Shown here in pieces: positions 1 through 5,443 of a DNA stretch of 5,443 nucleotides. The stretch comes from Phycisphaerales bacterium (GTDB lineage: Bacteria > Planctomycetota > Phycisphaerae > Phycisphaerales > UBA1924). The DNA is taken from positions 1 through 5,443 of the forward strand of contig JAUXUZ010000269.1 in NCBI GenBank assembly GCA_030680655.1, given 5' to 3'. Numbering within the stretch: the first letter of the stretch is position 1; each line of letters starts with the position of its first letter. A program made the translations under genes and the position numbers. The notes beneath the pieces were generated by a model. That model saw only the letters and a list, made by a program, of their open reading frames with translations. It was not told where the DNA came from and did no database searches.

Positions 1-1
1 G

Positions 2-433
2 GGGACGGGGGCGAAGGCGCGCGGGCTCGCCGAGGGTGAAGAGTCGCGGCCGCCAGCGCTGGGGGTGGCGCTGGGAGTGGGTCTGGCGCTGGGGTTGCTG
101 GCGGGACTGTCGGGGACGGGCGGCGGGATCTTCCTGAGCCCGCTCATCCTGCTGTGCGGCTGGGCGACGATGAAGCAGACGGCGGCGACAAGCAGCGCGT
201 TCATCCTGGTCAACTCACTGGCGGGGCTGGCGGGGCTTTGGATGGGCGGGAAGGGGGGAGGGGGGGTGCCGGGCGAGGTCTACACGTGGCTGCTGCCGTG
301 GGGTGCGGCGGCGGTGGTCGGCGGGTTGGTGGGGTCGCAGATGGGGGCGCAGTGGCTGCGGGTGGCGACGCTGCGGGTGATGCTGGCGGCGGTGCTGGTG
401 GTGGCGGGCGTGAAGCTGGTCGCGGTGTGGTGA
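2..433 (+). CDS. TauE/SafE (TSUP) family membrane transporter, C-terminal half, 5' truncated by window edge
   Basis: The frame is open from position 2 to a TGA at 431-433, giving 143 visible residues. The true start lies outside the window, and the GTG at 65 is an internal codon rather than a likely start. The visible part begins with a hydrophilic linker of about 19 residues. About four hydrophobic membrane segments follow. The first carries the family signature of a Gly-rich turn and a proline (GLLAGLSGTGGGIFLSPL), followed by a TAATSSAF stretch. This fits the second of the two DUF81 repeats of TSUP proteins, which are usually about 250 residues long. TSUP proteins move small anions such as sulfite and organosulfonates across the inner membrane; the substrate here is unknown. 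The loop after the second segment is glycine-rich (GGKGGGG) and is encoded by long G runs. The gene lies 57 nt upstream of allB on the same strand, so co-transcription and a link to ureide metabolism are possible but unproven. Family call fairly sure, role not. Confidence 0.85.
   Translation, partial: GTGAKARGLAEGEESRPPALGVALGVGLALGLLAGLSGTGGGIFLSPLILLCGWATMKQTAATSSAFILVNSLAGLAGLWMGGKGGGGVPGEVYTWLLPWGAAAVVGGLVGSQMGAQWLRVATLRVMLAAVLVVAGVKLVAVW
244..266 (+). other. G-quadruplex-type motif inside the TSUP gene
   Basis: Four G runs separated by one or two bases (244-246, 248-250, 253-258, 260-266) on the coding strand satisfy the usual G4 pattern. They encode a glycine-rich loop between membrane segments. 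Whether it folds or matters in vivo is not shown; it may simply reflect GGG glycine codons in a G-skewed gene. Confidence 0.5.
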
Positions 434-474
434 GGTGAAAGGGCTGCGCCAACGATGGCGGGCGAACGTGGGCG

Positions 475-480
475 AAGGAG
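475..480 (+). promoter_or_regulatory. Ribosome binding site deciding the allB start
   Basis: AAGGAG ends 10 nt before the ATG at 491. The competing in-frame ATG at 455 has only a GAGGTGA-like match at 432-438, 16 nt away, which is too far. This favours 491. The 57-nt gap (434-490) otherwise shows no recognisable promoter box or operator. Confidence 0.65.
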
Positions 481-490
481 TGAGTGCACG

Positions 491-1903
491 ATGCCAGGCG
501 AGCTGCGGATCACGACGAAGCGGCTGATCACGGGCAAGGATGGGGCGAAGGCCGCGCCGGGCACGGTGCACATCCGCGATGGCAAGGTGGTGGCTGTCGA
601 GCGCTCGGCGCCGGTGGCGGGGGAGGGCGTGGTGTTGGATGTGGGCAACCTGGTGGTGATGCCCGGTGTGATCGATGCGCACGTGCACGTCAACGACCCG
701 GGGCGTGCCGAGTGGGAAGGGTTCAAGACGGCGGGGCGCGCGGCCGCGGCGGGCGGCGTGACGATGATGGTGGTGATGCCGCTGAACTGCTCGCCGGTGG
801 CGACGGATGTCGCGGCGCTGCGGGGTGAGGCGGCGGCGGCGGCGGGTGTGTGCGCGGTGGATTACGGCTTCTGGGGGGGCGTGGTGCCGGGGAACACTGG
901 CGAACTGCGGCCGCTGTGGGAGGCGGGGGTGCTGGGGTTCAAGGTCTTCATGGTCCACTCGGGGCTCGACGAGTTCCCGGGGACGGCGGGAGACGACCTC
1001 GACCGGGCAGCGCGAGAGCTGGCGGGGCTGACCGCGGGGGGGGCTCCGCTGCTGGTGCACGCGGAAGACCCGGGGATCATCGAGGCGGCGGCGGCGGCGA
1101 GCGGGCTTGCGGAGTCGCCGACGAGCTACCAGGCGTATCTGGCGTCGCGTCCGCCGCGGGCGGAGGTGAAGGCGATCGAGACGATGATCGCGCTGTGCCG
1201 GCGGCACGGGGGGCGGGTGCACATCGTGCACGTGGCGACGGCCGATGCGCTGGCGTCGCTGCGCGCTGCACGGGCGGAGGGGCTGGCGATCACGGCGGAG
1301 ACGTGCCCGCACTACCTGACGTTTGTGGCGGAATCGATCGACGATGGGGCGACGGAGTTCAAGTGCGCGCCGCCGATCCGCGGGCGGGCGAACCGCGAGG
1401 GGCTGTGGAAGGGGCTGGCCGATGGTGTGCTCGACTTGATCGCCTCGGACCACTCGCCGTGCCCACCCGAGCTGAAGCTGATGGAACGCGGCGACTTTGC
1501 CAACGCGTGGGGCGGCGTGTCGTCGCTGCAGCTGTCACTGCCGGCGGTGTGGACCGAGGCGCGCGAGCGGGGGATCGGGCTTGAGCAAGTAAGCCGGTGG
1601 CTGAGCGCAGCGCCGGCGAAACTGGCGGGTGTTGATGCGTTCAAGGGGCGCCTCGCGCCGGGGTACGACGCGGACATCGTGGTGTGGGACCCTGAGGCGC
1701 GGTGGACGGTGCGCGGGGCTGCGCTCCAGCACCGGCACACGGTGACTCCGTATGATGGCCGCTCGCTGCTGGGTGTGGTGCACGCGACGTTCGTGCGGGG
1801 TGAGCAGGTCTACAGCGCGCCGGCCGGGCAGCGCAGCTCGGCGGGCGGTGATGGGTTCCCTGCGGAGGCGATCGGTCGATGGGTCAAACGGACGCGAACA
1901 TGA
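491..1903 (+). CDS. allB: Allantoinase (EC 3.5.2.5)
   Basis: Cytoplasmic cyclic amidohydrolase that opens the allantoin hydantoin ring to give allantoate. The product is 470 residues, close to the roughly 450 usual for bacterial AllB. The metallo-amidohydrolase ligands are all visible: HxH at H64/H66 (DAHVHVNDPGR), a lysine for carboxylation at K151 (GFKVFM), H190 (LLVHAED), H247 (VHIVHVA) and D320 (IASDHSPCPPELK). The spacing closely matches that recalled for E. coli AllB. The DPGR and DHSPCPPELK signatures favour allantoinase over dihydropyrimidinase or dihydroorotase, as does the gene context. The start at 491 was chosen because AAGGAG at 475-480 sits 10 nt upstream and the protein then begins directly at the first beta strand. 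An in-frame ATG at 455 would add 12 unconserved residues. Two (GCG)5 tracts encode Ala5 runs at residues 114-118 and 199-203. Leucine codons are overwhelmingly CTG. The 3' end overlaps alc. Confidence 0.96.
   Translation: MPGELRITTKRLITGKDGAKAAPGTVHIRDGKVVAVERSAPVAGEGVVLDVGNLVVMPGVIDAHVHVNDPGRAEWEGFKTAGRAAAAGGVTMMVVMPLNCSPVATDVAALRGEAAAAAGVCAVDYGFWGGVVPGNTGELRPLWEAGVLGFKVFMVHSGLDEFPGTAGDDLDRAARELAGLTAGGAPLLVHAEDPGIIEAAAAASGLAESPTSYQAYLASRPPRAEVKAIETMIALCRRHGGRVHIVHVATADALASLRAARAEGLAITAETCPHYLTFVAESIDDGATEFKCAPPIRGRANREGLWKGLADGVLDLIASDHSPCPPELKLMERGDFANAWGGVSSLQLSLPAVWTEARERGIGLEQVSRWLSAAPAKLAGVDAFKGRLAPGYDADIVVWDPEARWTVRGAALQHRHTVTPYDGRSLLGVVHATFVRGEQVYSAPAGQRSSAGGDGFPAEAIGRWVKRTRT
830..844 (+). 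repeat. (GCG)5 trinucleotide tract, Ala5 in AllB
   Basis: Five consecutive GCG codons give alanines 114-118 of AllB, probably in a surface helix. A matching (GCG)5 tract lies at 1085-1099. Pure repeats of this kind can slip in frame without breaking the gene. Confidence 0.7.
1085..1099 (+). repeat. (GCG)5 trinucleotide tract, second Ala5 in AllB
   Basis: Five consecutive GCG codons give alanines 199-203 of AllB, right after the GIIE segment that follows the metal-ligand histidine H190. Confidence 0.7.
1864..1868 (+). promoter_or_regulatory. Ribosome binding site for alc
   Basis: GGAGG lies inside the allB coding region, 10 nt before the ATG at 1879. The alternative ATG at 1900 is preceded only by a weak GGA. 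This site favours the upstream alc start, but coupling through the ATGA at 1900-1903 remains possible. Confidence 0.5.
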
Positions 1904-2949
1904 GCACCTTTGCGGAGTTGGTTGATCTGGCGTCGGAGCGGATGGGTGGGCGGGCGCTGGCCGCCAGCGACGACTTCTTTGCTGAGAAGGAGAACCTGCT
2001 CAAGCCCGACAAGGCTGTGTTCATCGCGGGGAAGTTCACCGAGCGCGGCAAGTGGATGGACGGGTGGGAGTCGCGGCGGAAACGCACGCCGGGGCACGAC
2101 TGGTGCATCGTGAAGCTCGGGCAGCCGGGGGTCGTGTGCGGCGTGAACGTGGATACGAGCTTCTTCAATGGCAATCAGCCGGAGTACTGCACGCTCGAGG
2201 GGGCGGAGTTGCCGGAGGGGGCCAGCGCGGACGCGGCGACGAGCGAGAGCGGCGCAGCGTGGACGCCGATCGTGGCACGGACGCCGCTGACGCCCAGCAG
2301 CGAACACCTGATCGAAGCCCTGGGCGCTGTCAGCGCTCGGCGGTTCACGCACGTGCGTCTGAACATCTTTCCAGACGGCGGGGTGGCCCGGCTGCGGGTG
2401 TTTGGACGCGTGGTTGCCGATTGGGCGGTGCTTACGCGGTACCACGGCCCGCTCGAGTTGAGCGCGGCGAAGTATGGGGGGCTGGTGGTCGCTGCAAACG
2501 ACATGCACTTCGGCTCGCGGCACAACCTGATCATGCCGGATAAGGCGGCGAACATGGGCGACGGCTGGGAGACGCGCCGCAAGCGCGGGCTTACGTGGGT
2601 TGATGGGCGGTGCGTCGAGCACGACTGGGCGGTTGTCCGGCTGGCCCACCGAGGCTCAATTGGCAGTATCGAGATTGACACGGCCCACTTCAAGGGCAAC
2701 TTCCCCGAGAGCTGCTCGGTTGAAGCGTGCGATGCGGCGGGCGGGGTCGATGCGCCTTCGTTTGACCCGGGTGCCCAGCAGTGGAAGGAACTCCTGCCCC
2801 GCACGGCGCTGAAGGCGGACGCCCGGCGGCTGTTTGAGAGTGAATTGGATGACCGTGGCAGGAACGGTTCATTCACCCACGTGCGATTGCGCATCTTTCC
2901 TGATGGCGGCGTGAGCCGTTTGCGCATCTGGGGGAGGCCGACGCTTTGA
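1879..2949 (+). CDS. alc: Allantoicase (allantoate amidinohydrolase, EC 3.5.3.4)
   Basis: Hydrolyses allantoate to ureidoglycolate and urea in the cytoplasm. The protein has the family's two tandem allantoicase repeats (beta jelly-roll type), and they align clearly with each other. Counting from the 1879 start, GWESRRKR at 62-69 pairs with GWETRRKR at 229-236. HDW at 73-75 pairs with 248-250. D-T-x-x-F-x-G-N-x-P-E at 92-102 pairs with 267-277. FTHVRLNIFPDGG at 156-168 pairs with FTHVRLRIFPDGG at 332-344. Length is 356 residues from 1879, or 349 from the ATG at 1900, both normal. GGAGG at 1864-1868 sits 10 nt before 1879 and supports that start, with a 25-nt overlap with allB. The 1900 start would give an ATGA overlap like the next junctions but has only a weak Shine-Dalgarno. 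The use of alc rather than allC means urea, not ammonia, is released at this step. Confidence 0.95.
   Translation: MGQTDANMSTFAELVDLASERMGGRALAASDDFFAEKENLLKPDKAVFIAGKFTERGKWMDGWESRRKRTPGHDWCIVKLGQPGVVCGVNVDTSFFNGNQPEYCTLEGAELPEGASADAATSESGAAWTPIVARTPLTPSSEHLIEALGAVSARRFTHVRLNIFPDGGVARLRVFGRVVADWAVLTRYHGPLELSAAKYGGLVVAANDMHFGSRHNLIMPDKAANMGDGWETRRKRGLTWVDGRCVEHDWAVVRLAHRGSIGSIEIDTAHFKGNFPESCSVEACDAAGGVDAPSFDPGAQQWKELLPRTALKADARRLFESELDDRGRNGSFTHVRLRIFPDGGVSRLRIWGRPTL
2930..2937 (+). promoter_or_regulatory. Strong ribosome binding site supporting the uraD TTG start
   Basis: GGGGGAGG within the last codons of alc, 8 nt before TTG at 2946. It is the best Shine-Dalgarno match in the operon and may compensate for the rare start codon. 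Confidence 0.65.
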
Positions 2950-3467
2950 GCGGCGTGGATGGCAAGCTTGCGGTGCTGAACACGCTCCCTCGGGAAGAGG
3001 CGGCGGCTGTGCTCCGCGGGATCTGCGGGTGCGGCCTGTGGGTCGAAGGGATGATCGCGTGCCGGCCGTTTGAGAGCGCCGCGGTGCTGCTGGAGGCGGC
3101 GGAGCAGCAGCTTGGGCGGCTGGGGCAGGAGGACTGGCTCGAGGCGTTCTCGCACCACCCGCGGATCGGCGAGCGGGACCTCACGGTCGCACGGCTTGGC
3201 CCAGGAGCGGCTGTCGCGGCGAAGGAACAATCGGGGATGGCGGGCGCAAGCGATGCCCAGCGAGCCGAGTTTGCCCGGGGGAACCGGCTGTACGAGGAGC
3301 GGTTCGGGCACGTGTTTCTCATCTGCGCGACCGGCAAATCGGCAGGTGAGATGCTCGCTCAGTTGCGCGAGCGGCTCGGCAACGACCGCGCGACCGAGCT
3401 GCAGAATGCGGCGAAGCAGCAGCGGCTAATCTCGCGGCTGCGGCTGGAAAGGTGGCTTGCATCATGA
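2946..3467 (+). CDS. uraD: 2-oxo-4-hydroxy-4-carboxy-5-ureidoimidazoline (OHCU) decarboxylase (EC 4.1.1.97)
   Basis: Decarboxylates OHCU, the second unstable product of urate oxidation, to S-allantoin. The product is 173 residues, the usual size of a stand-alone OHCU decarboxylase and all-helical by family. The diagnostic HPRIG motif is at residues 71-75, with H71 as the catalytic histidine. The EQSGM segment at 95-99 holds the conserved acidic partner E95. The family pattern N-x-L-Y-x-x-x-F-G-x-x-F at 113-124 follows, then GKSAGEML, a Q-L-R-E-R-L helix and a C-terminal helix. The TTG start at 2946 was chosen because GGGGGAGG at 2930-2937 sits 8 nt upstream. The TTG shares bases with the alc TGA (TTGA). 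A GTG at 2955 is in frame but 17 nt from that site. In Bacillus this domain is fused to urate oxidase (PucL); here it is a separate gene next to uraH. Confidence 0.95.
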   Translation: MSGVDGKLAVLNTLPREEAAAVLRGICGCGLWVEGMIACRPFESAAVLLEAAEQQLGRLGQEDWLEAFSHHPRIGERDLTVARLGPGAAVAAKEQSGMAGASDAQRAEFARGNRLYEERFGHVFLICATGKSAGEMLAQLRERLGNDRATELQNAAKQQRLISRLRLERWLAS

Positions 3468-3805
3468 GCGGCATCAGCACCCATGTTCTGGATGTTTCAC
3501 GCGGGATGGCGGCGGCGGGCGTCGGGGTTGTGTTCGAACGGTTGACCGGCGGCGCCTGGATCGTCCTTTCATCGGTCGTGACCGACAACGACGGGCGCGT
3601 GAAGGCGCTGCTGCCGGCGGGTATGCCGAGCGAGGCCGGTGACTACCGCCTCCGGTTTGCTACCGGACCGTACTGGACCTCGCAGGGAGTGGCGTGCTTC
3701 CACCCATCGATCGAGGTGACGTTCCGCATCGCCGATGCGACCGTCCACCACCACGTGCCGTTGCTTGTGAGCCCGTTCGGCTACACCACCTACAGAGGAA
3801 CCTGA
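3464..3805 (+). CDS. uraH: 5-hydroxyisourate hydrolase (transthyretin-like protein, EC 3.5.2.17)
   Basis: Hydrolyses 5-hydroxyisourate, the immediate product of urate oxidase, to OHCU. The family forms homotetramers of the transthyretin fold. The product is 113 residues, the normal length for a bacterial enzyme without a signal peptide, so cytoplasmic. Catalytic elements visible are H7 in STHVLD, R45 in DNDGRV, the His cluster at 95-97 in VHHHVPLLVSP, and the C-terminal tetrapeptide YRGT. The last is the mark that separates HIU hydrolases from true transthyretins. The usual ending is YRGS; Thr for Ser is conservative. The ATG at 3464 overlaps the uraD stop as ATGA, with GGAAAGG at 3446-3452 upstream. 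An upstream GTG at 3452 would add only four residues and is less likely. Placed between the enzymes before and after it in the pathway. Confidence 0.95.
   Translation: MSGISTHVLDVSRGMAAAGVGVVFERLTGGAWIVLSSVVTDNDGRVKALLPAGMPSEAGDYRLRFATGPYWTSQGVACFHPSIEVTFRIADATVHHHVPLLVSPFGYTTYRGT
3794..3799 (+). promoter_or_regulatory. Ribosome binding site of uox embedded in the uraH C-terminal YRGT codons
   Basis: AGAGGA is formed by the Arg and Gly codons (AGA GGA) of the uraH terminal motif, 8 nt before the uox ATG. AGA and GGA are unusual codon choices in this GC-rich operon, which suggests they are kept for translation initiation of uox. Confidence 0.6.
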
Positions 3806-3807
3806 TC

Positions 3808-4704
3808 ATGGCGAAGAAACCGGTCCGCAAGCAGCCTCGCCGTGCATCTGCGGTCAGCCTCGGCGGGAACAGCTATGGCAAGTCGCGCGTCCGCATGGTG
3901 AAGGTCTCTCGCAAGGGGAAGGTGCACACCGTGCGGGAGGTCGCGGTGGATGTCGCGCTCGAGGGCGACTTTGAAGCCGTGCACTGCGCCGGTGACAACG
4001 CCCATTGCCTGCCGACGGACACGATGAAGAACACCGTCTATGCCCTCGGCAAGGACCACCCGCTCGAGACGATCGAGTCGTTTGCGGTGGACCTTGCCCG
4101 CCACTTCGTCAGGCGGAACCGGCAGGTCTCCTGCGCCCGCGTTCGGATCGTGGCGGTGCCGTGGGACCGTACGAGCATCGGCGGCCGAGCGCACCCCCAC
4201 TGCTTCACGAAGGGGAGCGAGGAGCGGCAGGTCTGCGAGGTGGAGTTGAAGAAACGCGGGCGCCCGGCGATCGTCGGCGGCATCGAGGGCCTGATCATTC
4301 TCAAGTCGACCGACTCGTCGTTTGCTGGCTACCCCAAGGACGAGTTGACCACGCTCCCGGAGACCGAGGACCGCATTCTGGCGACCAGCCTGACGGCGCG
4401 ATGGACGTTCGGCGACACACGGCCGGAACGGGCGGACTACTCGTCCTGCCGCGGCGACATCCGGTGGGCGCTGGTCGAGACGTTCGCCATGCACAGGAGC
4501 CGCTCCGTGCAGCACACGCTCTACGCGATGGGTGAGGCTGCGCTCAAGGCGTGTCGGGCCATCGACAGCATCCGGCTCTCGATGCCGAACAAGCACTGCC
4601 TGCTGGTGAACCTTGCGCCATTTGGCATGGACAACCGCAACGAGGTCTTTGTGCCCGTCGATGAGCCGTTCGGGCTAATCGAAGCGACCATCGAACGTGG
4701 GTAA
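3808..4704 (+). CDS. uox: Urate oxidase (uricase, EC 1.7.3.3)
   Basis: Cofactor-free oxidase converting urate, O2 and water to 5-hydroxyisourate and H2O2, the entry step of this operon. The product is 298 residues in two T-fold halves, matching classical uricases of about 300. Active-site residues equivalent to those of the Aspergillus flavus enzyme are present: K25 (SYGKSRVR), T70-D71 (LPTDTMKNT), F172 (DSSFAGY), R189 (TEDRILAT), Q235 (SVQHTLYAMG) and H263 (MPNKHCLL). There is no C-terminal peroxisomal signal, as expected in bacteria. The ATG at 3808 has AGAGGA 8 nt upstream. The frame is open upstream to 3694, but that part overlaps uraH and is unconserved. The first 17 residues are basic (MAKKPVRKQPRRA), an N-terminal extension before the first strand. 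H2O2 removal would need a catalase encoded elsewhere. Leucine codons favour CTC (9) over CTG (7), unlike allB. Confidence 0.97.
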   Translation: MAKKPVRKQPRRASAVSLGGNSYGKSRVRMVKVSRKGKVHTVREVAVDVALEGDFEAVHCAGDNAHCLPTDTMKNTVYALGKDHPLETIESFAVDLARHFVRRNRQVSCARVRIVAVPWDRTSIGGRAHPHCFTKGSEERQVCEVELKKRGRPAIVGGIEGLIILKSTDSSFAGYPKDELTTLPETEDRILATSLTARWTFGDTRPERADYSSCRGDIRWALVETFAMHRSRSVQHTLYAMGEAALKACRAIDSIRLSMPNKHCLLVNLAPFGMDNRNEVFVPVDEPFGLIEATIERG

Positions 4705-4710
4705 CGCGGC

Positions 4711-5443
4711 TCAGCCCAGCGCAGCCAGTGCGCGACGGCGGAGGATCTCAACGAACGATCGCGAGCGGACTTCTTCGCTCGTCAGCCCGGTCGCCGCGAG
4801 TTCGGCCTCGCTGATCGCACCCCTGCGAACGCCCTGGATGAAGAACGTCAGCAGGCCCTGAGCCGTTGCTGCATCGTCGAACACGCCACTCCCTGCACCG
4901 CCTCGGACCATCGTCGCTCTGGCGGCCTTCTCAACGAAGTTTCGGAGGCGGTGAGTCGCCTCGGGGAGGTACTCGAGAAAGTAGGAATAGACGGCGGCGT
5001 ATCGCACAGGGAGCTGGGCGGGGTTGAGGTCCCACCCCTGGTACCAGCCGTGCGCAAGCGAACGGCGCACGTGCTGGAAGTTCAGCCGCCACGCCGCGTG
5101 CACGGCTGCGCGGTTCTCTGCCAGTTGCTGAGGGGTGAGGGGCGCACCCCCAACGCCGACATGCAACCCGGCGGGCATGATGTTGGTGGCGCCGTCAGAG
5201 AGCGTCAGGCCCGTTGCACCGAGCGACACCTGCATGACGTGGCGGGCAAAGTCGCACCCGCCGTGGTCGATCCGCTGCTCCTGCGCCGTCACCCCGATGC
5301 TGGCGGTGTAGTCGTAGACACCAATCGCCGCGGCGGTGCACCGGCCGCGAGCGGCCCGGACAAAGTCGGGGAGCGGGCACTTGCCGGTCGCGTCGATGAC
5401 CGATTGTGTGGTCTCGACCATGAACTCCAGCTTGAGCGAGCCG
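4711..5443 (-). CDS. DUF6986 / HpcH-HpaI aldolase-like protein, C-terminal part, 5' truncated by window edge
   Basis: The frame runs from beyond the right edge to a TGA at 4711-4713; about 243 residues are visible. Residues GSLKLEF precede the first visible Met (codon 5419-5421), so that Met is internal. From memory this matches a conserved family labelled DUF6986, sometimes annotated as aldolase or phosphoenolpyruvate kinase, of roughly 400 residues or more. The KLEFMVETTQS strand with its Glu (codon 5413-5415), followed by GVYDYTAS with its Asp (codon 5311-5313), resembles the Mg-binding Glu/Asp pair of HpcH/HpaI and citrate-lyase-beta-like TIM barrels. Other conserved-looking blocks are LSDGATNIMP, GWYQGWDLNPAQLP, FDDAATAQGLLTFF and a C-terminal TGLTSEEVRSRSF. 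No membrane segment is seen. It converges on uox with 6 nt between stops. The reaction is unknown; a role on ureidoglycolate or glyoxylate is only suggested by context. Confidence 0.75.
   Translation of the reverse strand, partial: GSLKLEFMVETTQSVIDATGKCPLPDFVRAARGRCTAAAIGVYDYTASIGVTAQEQRIDHGGCDFARHVMQVSLGATGLTLSDGATNIMPAGLHVGVGGAPLTPQQLAENRAAVHAAWRLNFQHVRRSLAHGWYQGWDLNPAQLPVRYAAVYSYFLEYLPEATHRLRNFVEKAARATMVRGGAGSGVFDDAATAQGLLTFFIQGVRRGAISEAELAATGLTSEEVRSRSFVEILRRRALAALG

Noticed and set aside
455..490. Upstream ATG as the allB start
   Set aside because: It adds 12 unconserved residues and its nearest Shine-Dalgarno is 16 nt away, whereas 491 has AAGGAG at 10 nt.
215..1453. Long - strand open frame (412 codons) antisense to the transporter end and allB
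   Set aside because: Its translation is an Arg/His/Pro-rich low-complexity product typical of a GC-rich shadow frame, and the opposite strand holds allB with a full set of metal ligands.
2175..3311. Long - strand open frame (378 codons) across alc and uraD
   Set aside because: Ser/Arg/Pro-rich shadow with no recognisable domain; it spans two clearly real genes on the other strand.
3694..3807. Upstream extension of uox by 38 residues from an earlier start
   Set aside because: It overlaps uraH almost entirely, is unconserved in character, and the ATG at 3808 has a good Shine-Dalgarno.
3790..4596. - strand open frame (268 codons) opposite uox
   Set aside because: His/Arg-rich shadow of uox, with no family resemblance and no ribosome binding context.
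4719..4733. Small inverted repeat (GCGCA, 5-nt loop, TGCGC) just past the uox stop as a terminator
   Set aside because: Only a 5-bp stem, no T tract on either strand, and it lies inside the coding end of the opposing gene; likely chance in GC-rich DNA.

Overview
This is a high-GC (strongly G-rich on the + strand), gene-dense bacterial window built around a nearly complete urate-to-ureidoglycolate degradation operon. The high GC, tight gene packing and TTG start fit a high-GC bacterial phylum such as Planctomycetota or Actinomycetota. I cannot fix the lineage from this sequence alone.

Layout: (1) Positions 2-433 hold the C-terminal half of a TauE/SafE (TSUP) membrane transporter, cut by the left window edge. 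(2) After a 57-nt gap, five + strand genes run almost without spacing: allB (allantoinase, 491-1903), alc (allantoicase, 1879-2949 or from 1900), uraD (OHCU decarboxylase, 2946-3467, TTG start), uraH (5-hydroxyisourate hydrolase, 3464-3805) and uox (urate oxidase, 3808-4704). Overlapping stop/start codons and a 2-nt last gap indicate one translationally coupled transcript. (3) On the - strand, with only 6 nt between the stop codons, lies the C-terminal part of a conserved protein of the DUF6986 / HpcH-HpaI aldolase-like type (4711-5443). It is cut by the right window edge.

How the genes work together: Uox oxidises urate to 5-hydroxyisourate, UraH hydrolyses it to OHCU, UraD decarboxylates that to S-allantoin, AllB opens the ring to allantoate, and Alc splits allantoate into ureidoglycolate and urea. 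The three urate-to-allantoin genes stand in exactly the reverse of reaction order. No ureidoglycolate lyase, urease, xanthine dehydrogenase or recognised urate permease is visible. The two flanking partial genes, a TSUP transporter and an aldolase-like enzyme with a likely Mg-binding Glu/Asp pair, are therefore the less-explained part. They are candidates for moving an intermediate and for handling ureidoglycolate or glyoxylate, but that role is inference.

All active-site residues I could check in AllB, UraD, UraH and Uox are present, so the pathway looks functional. No RNA gene, insertion sequence, CRISPR array or convincing terminator was seen. There is no gene-free stretch above 57 nt.
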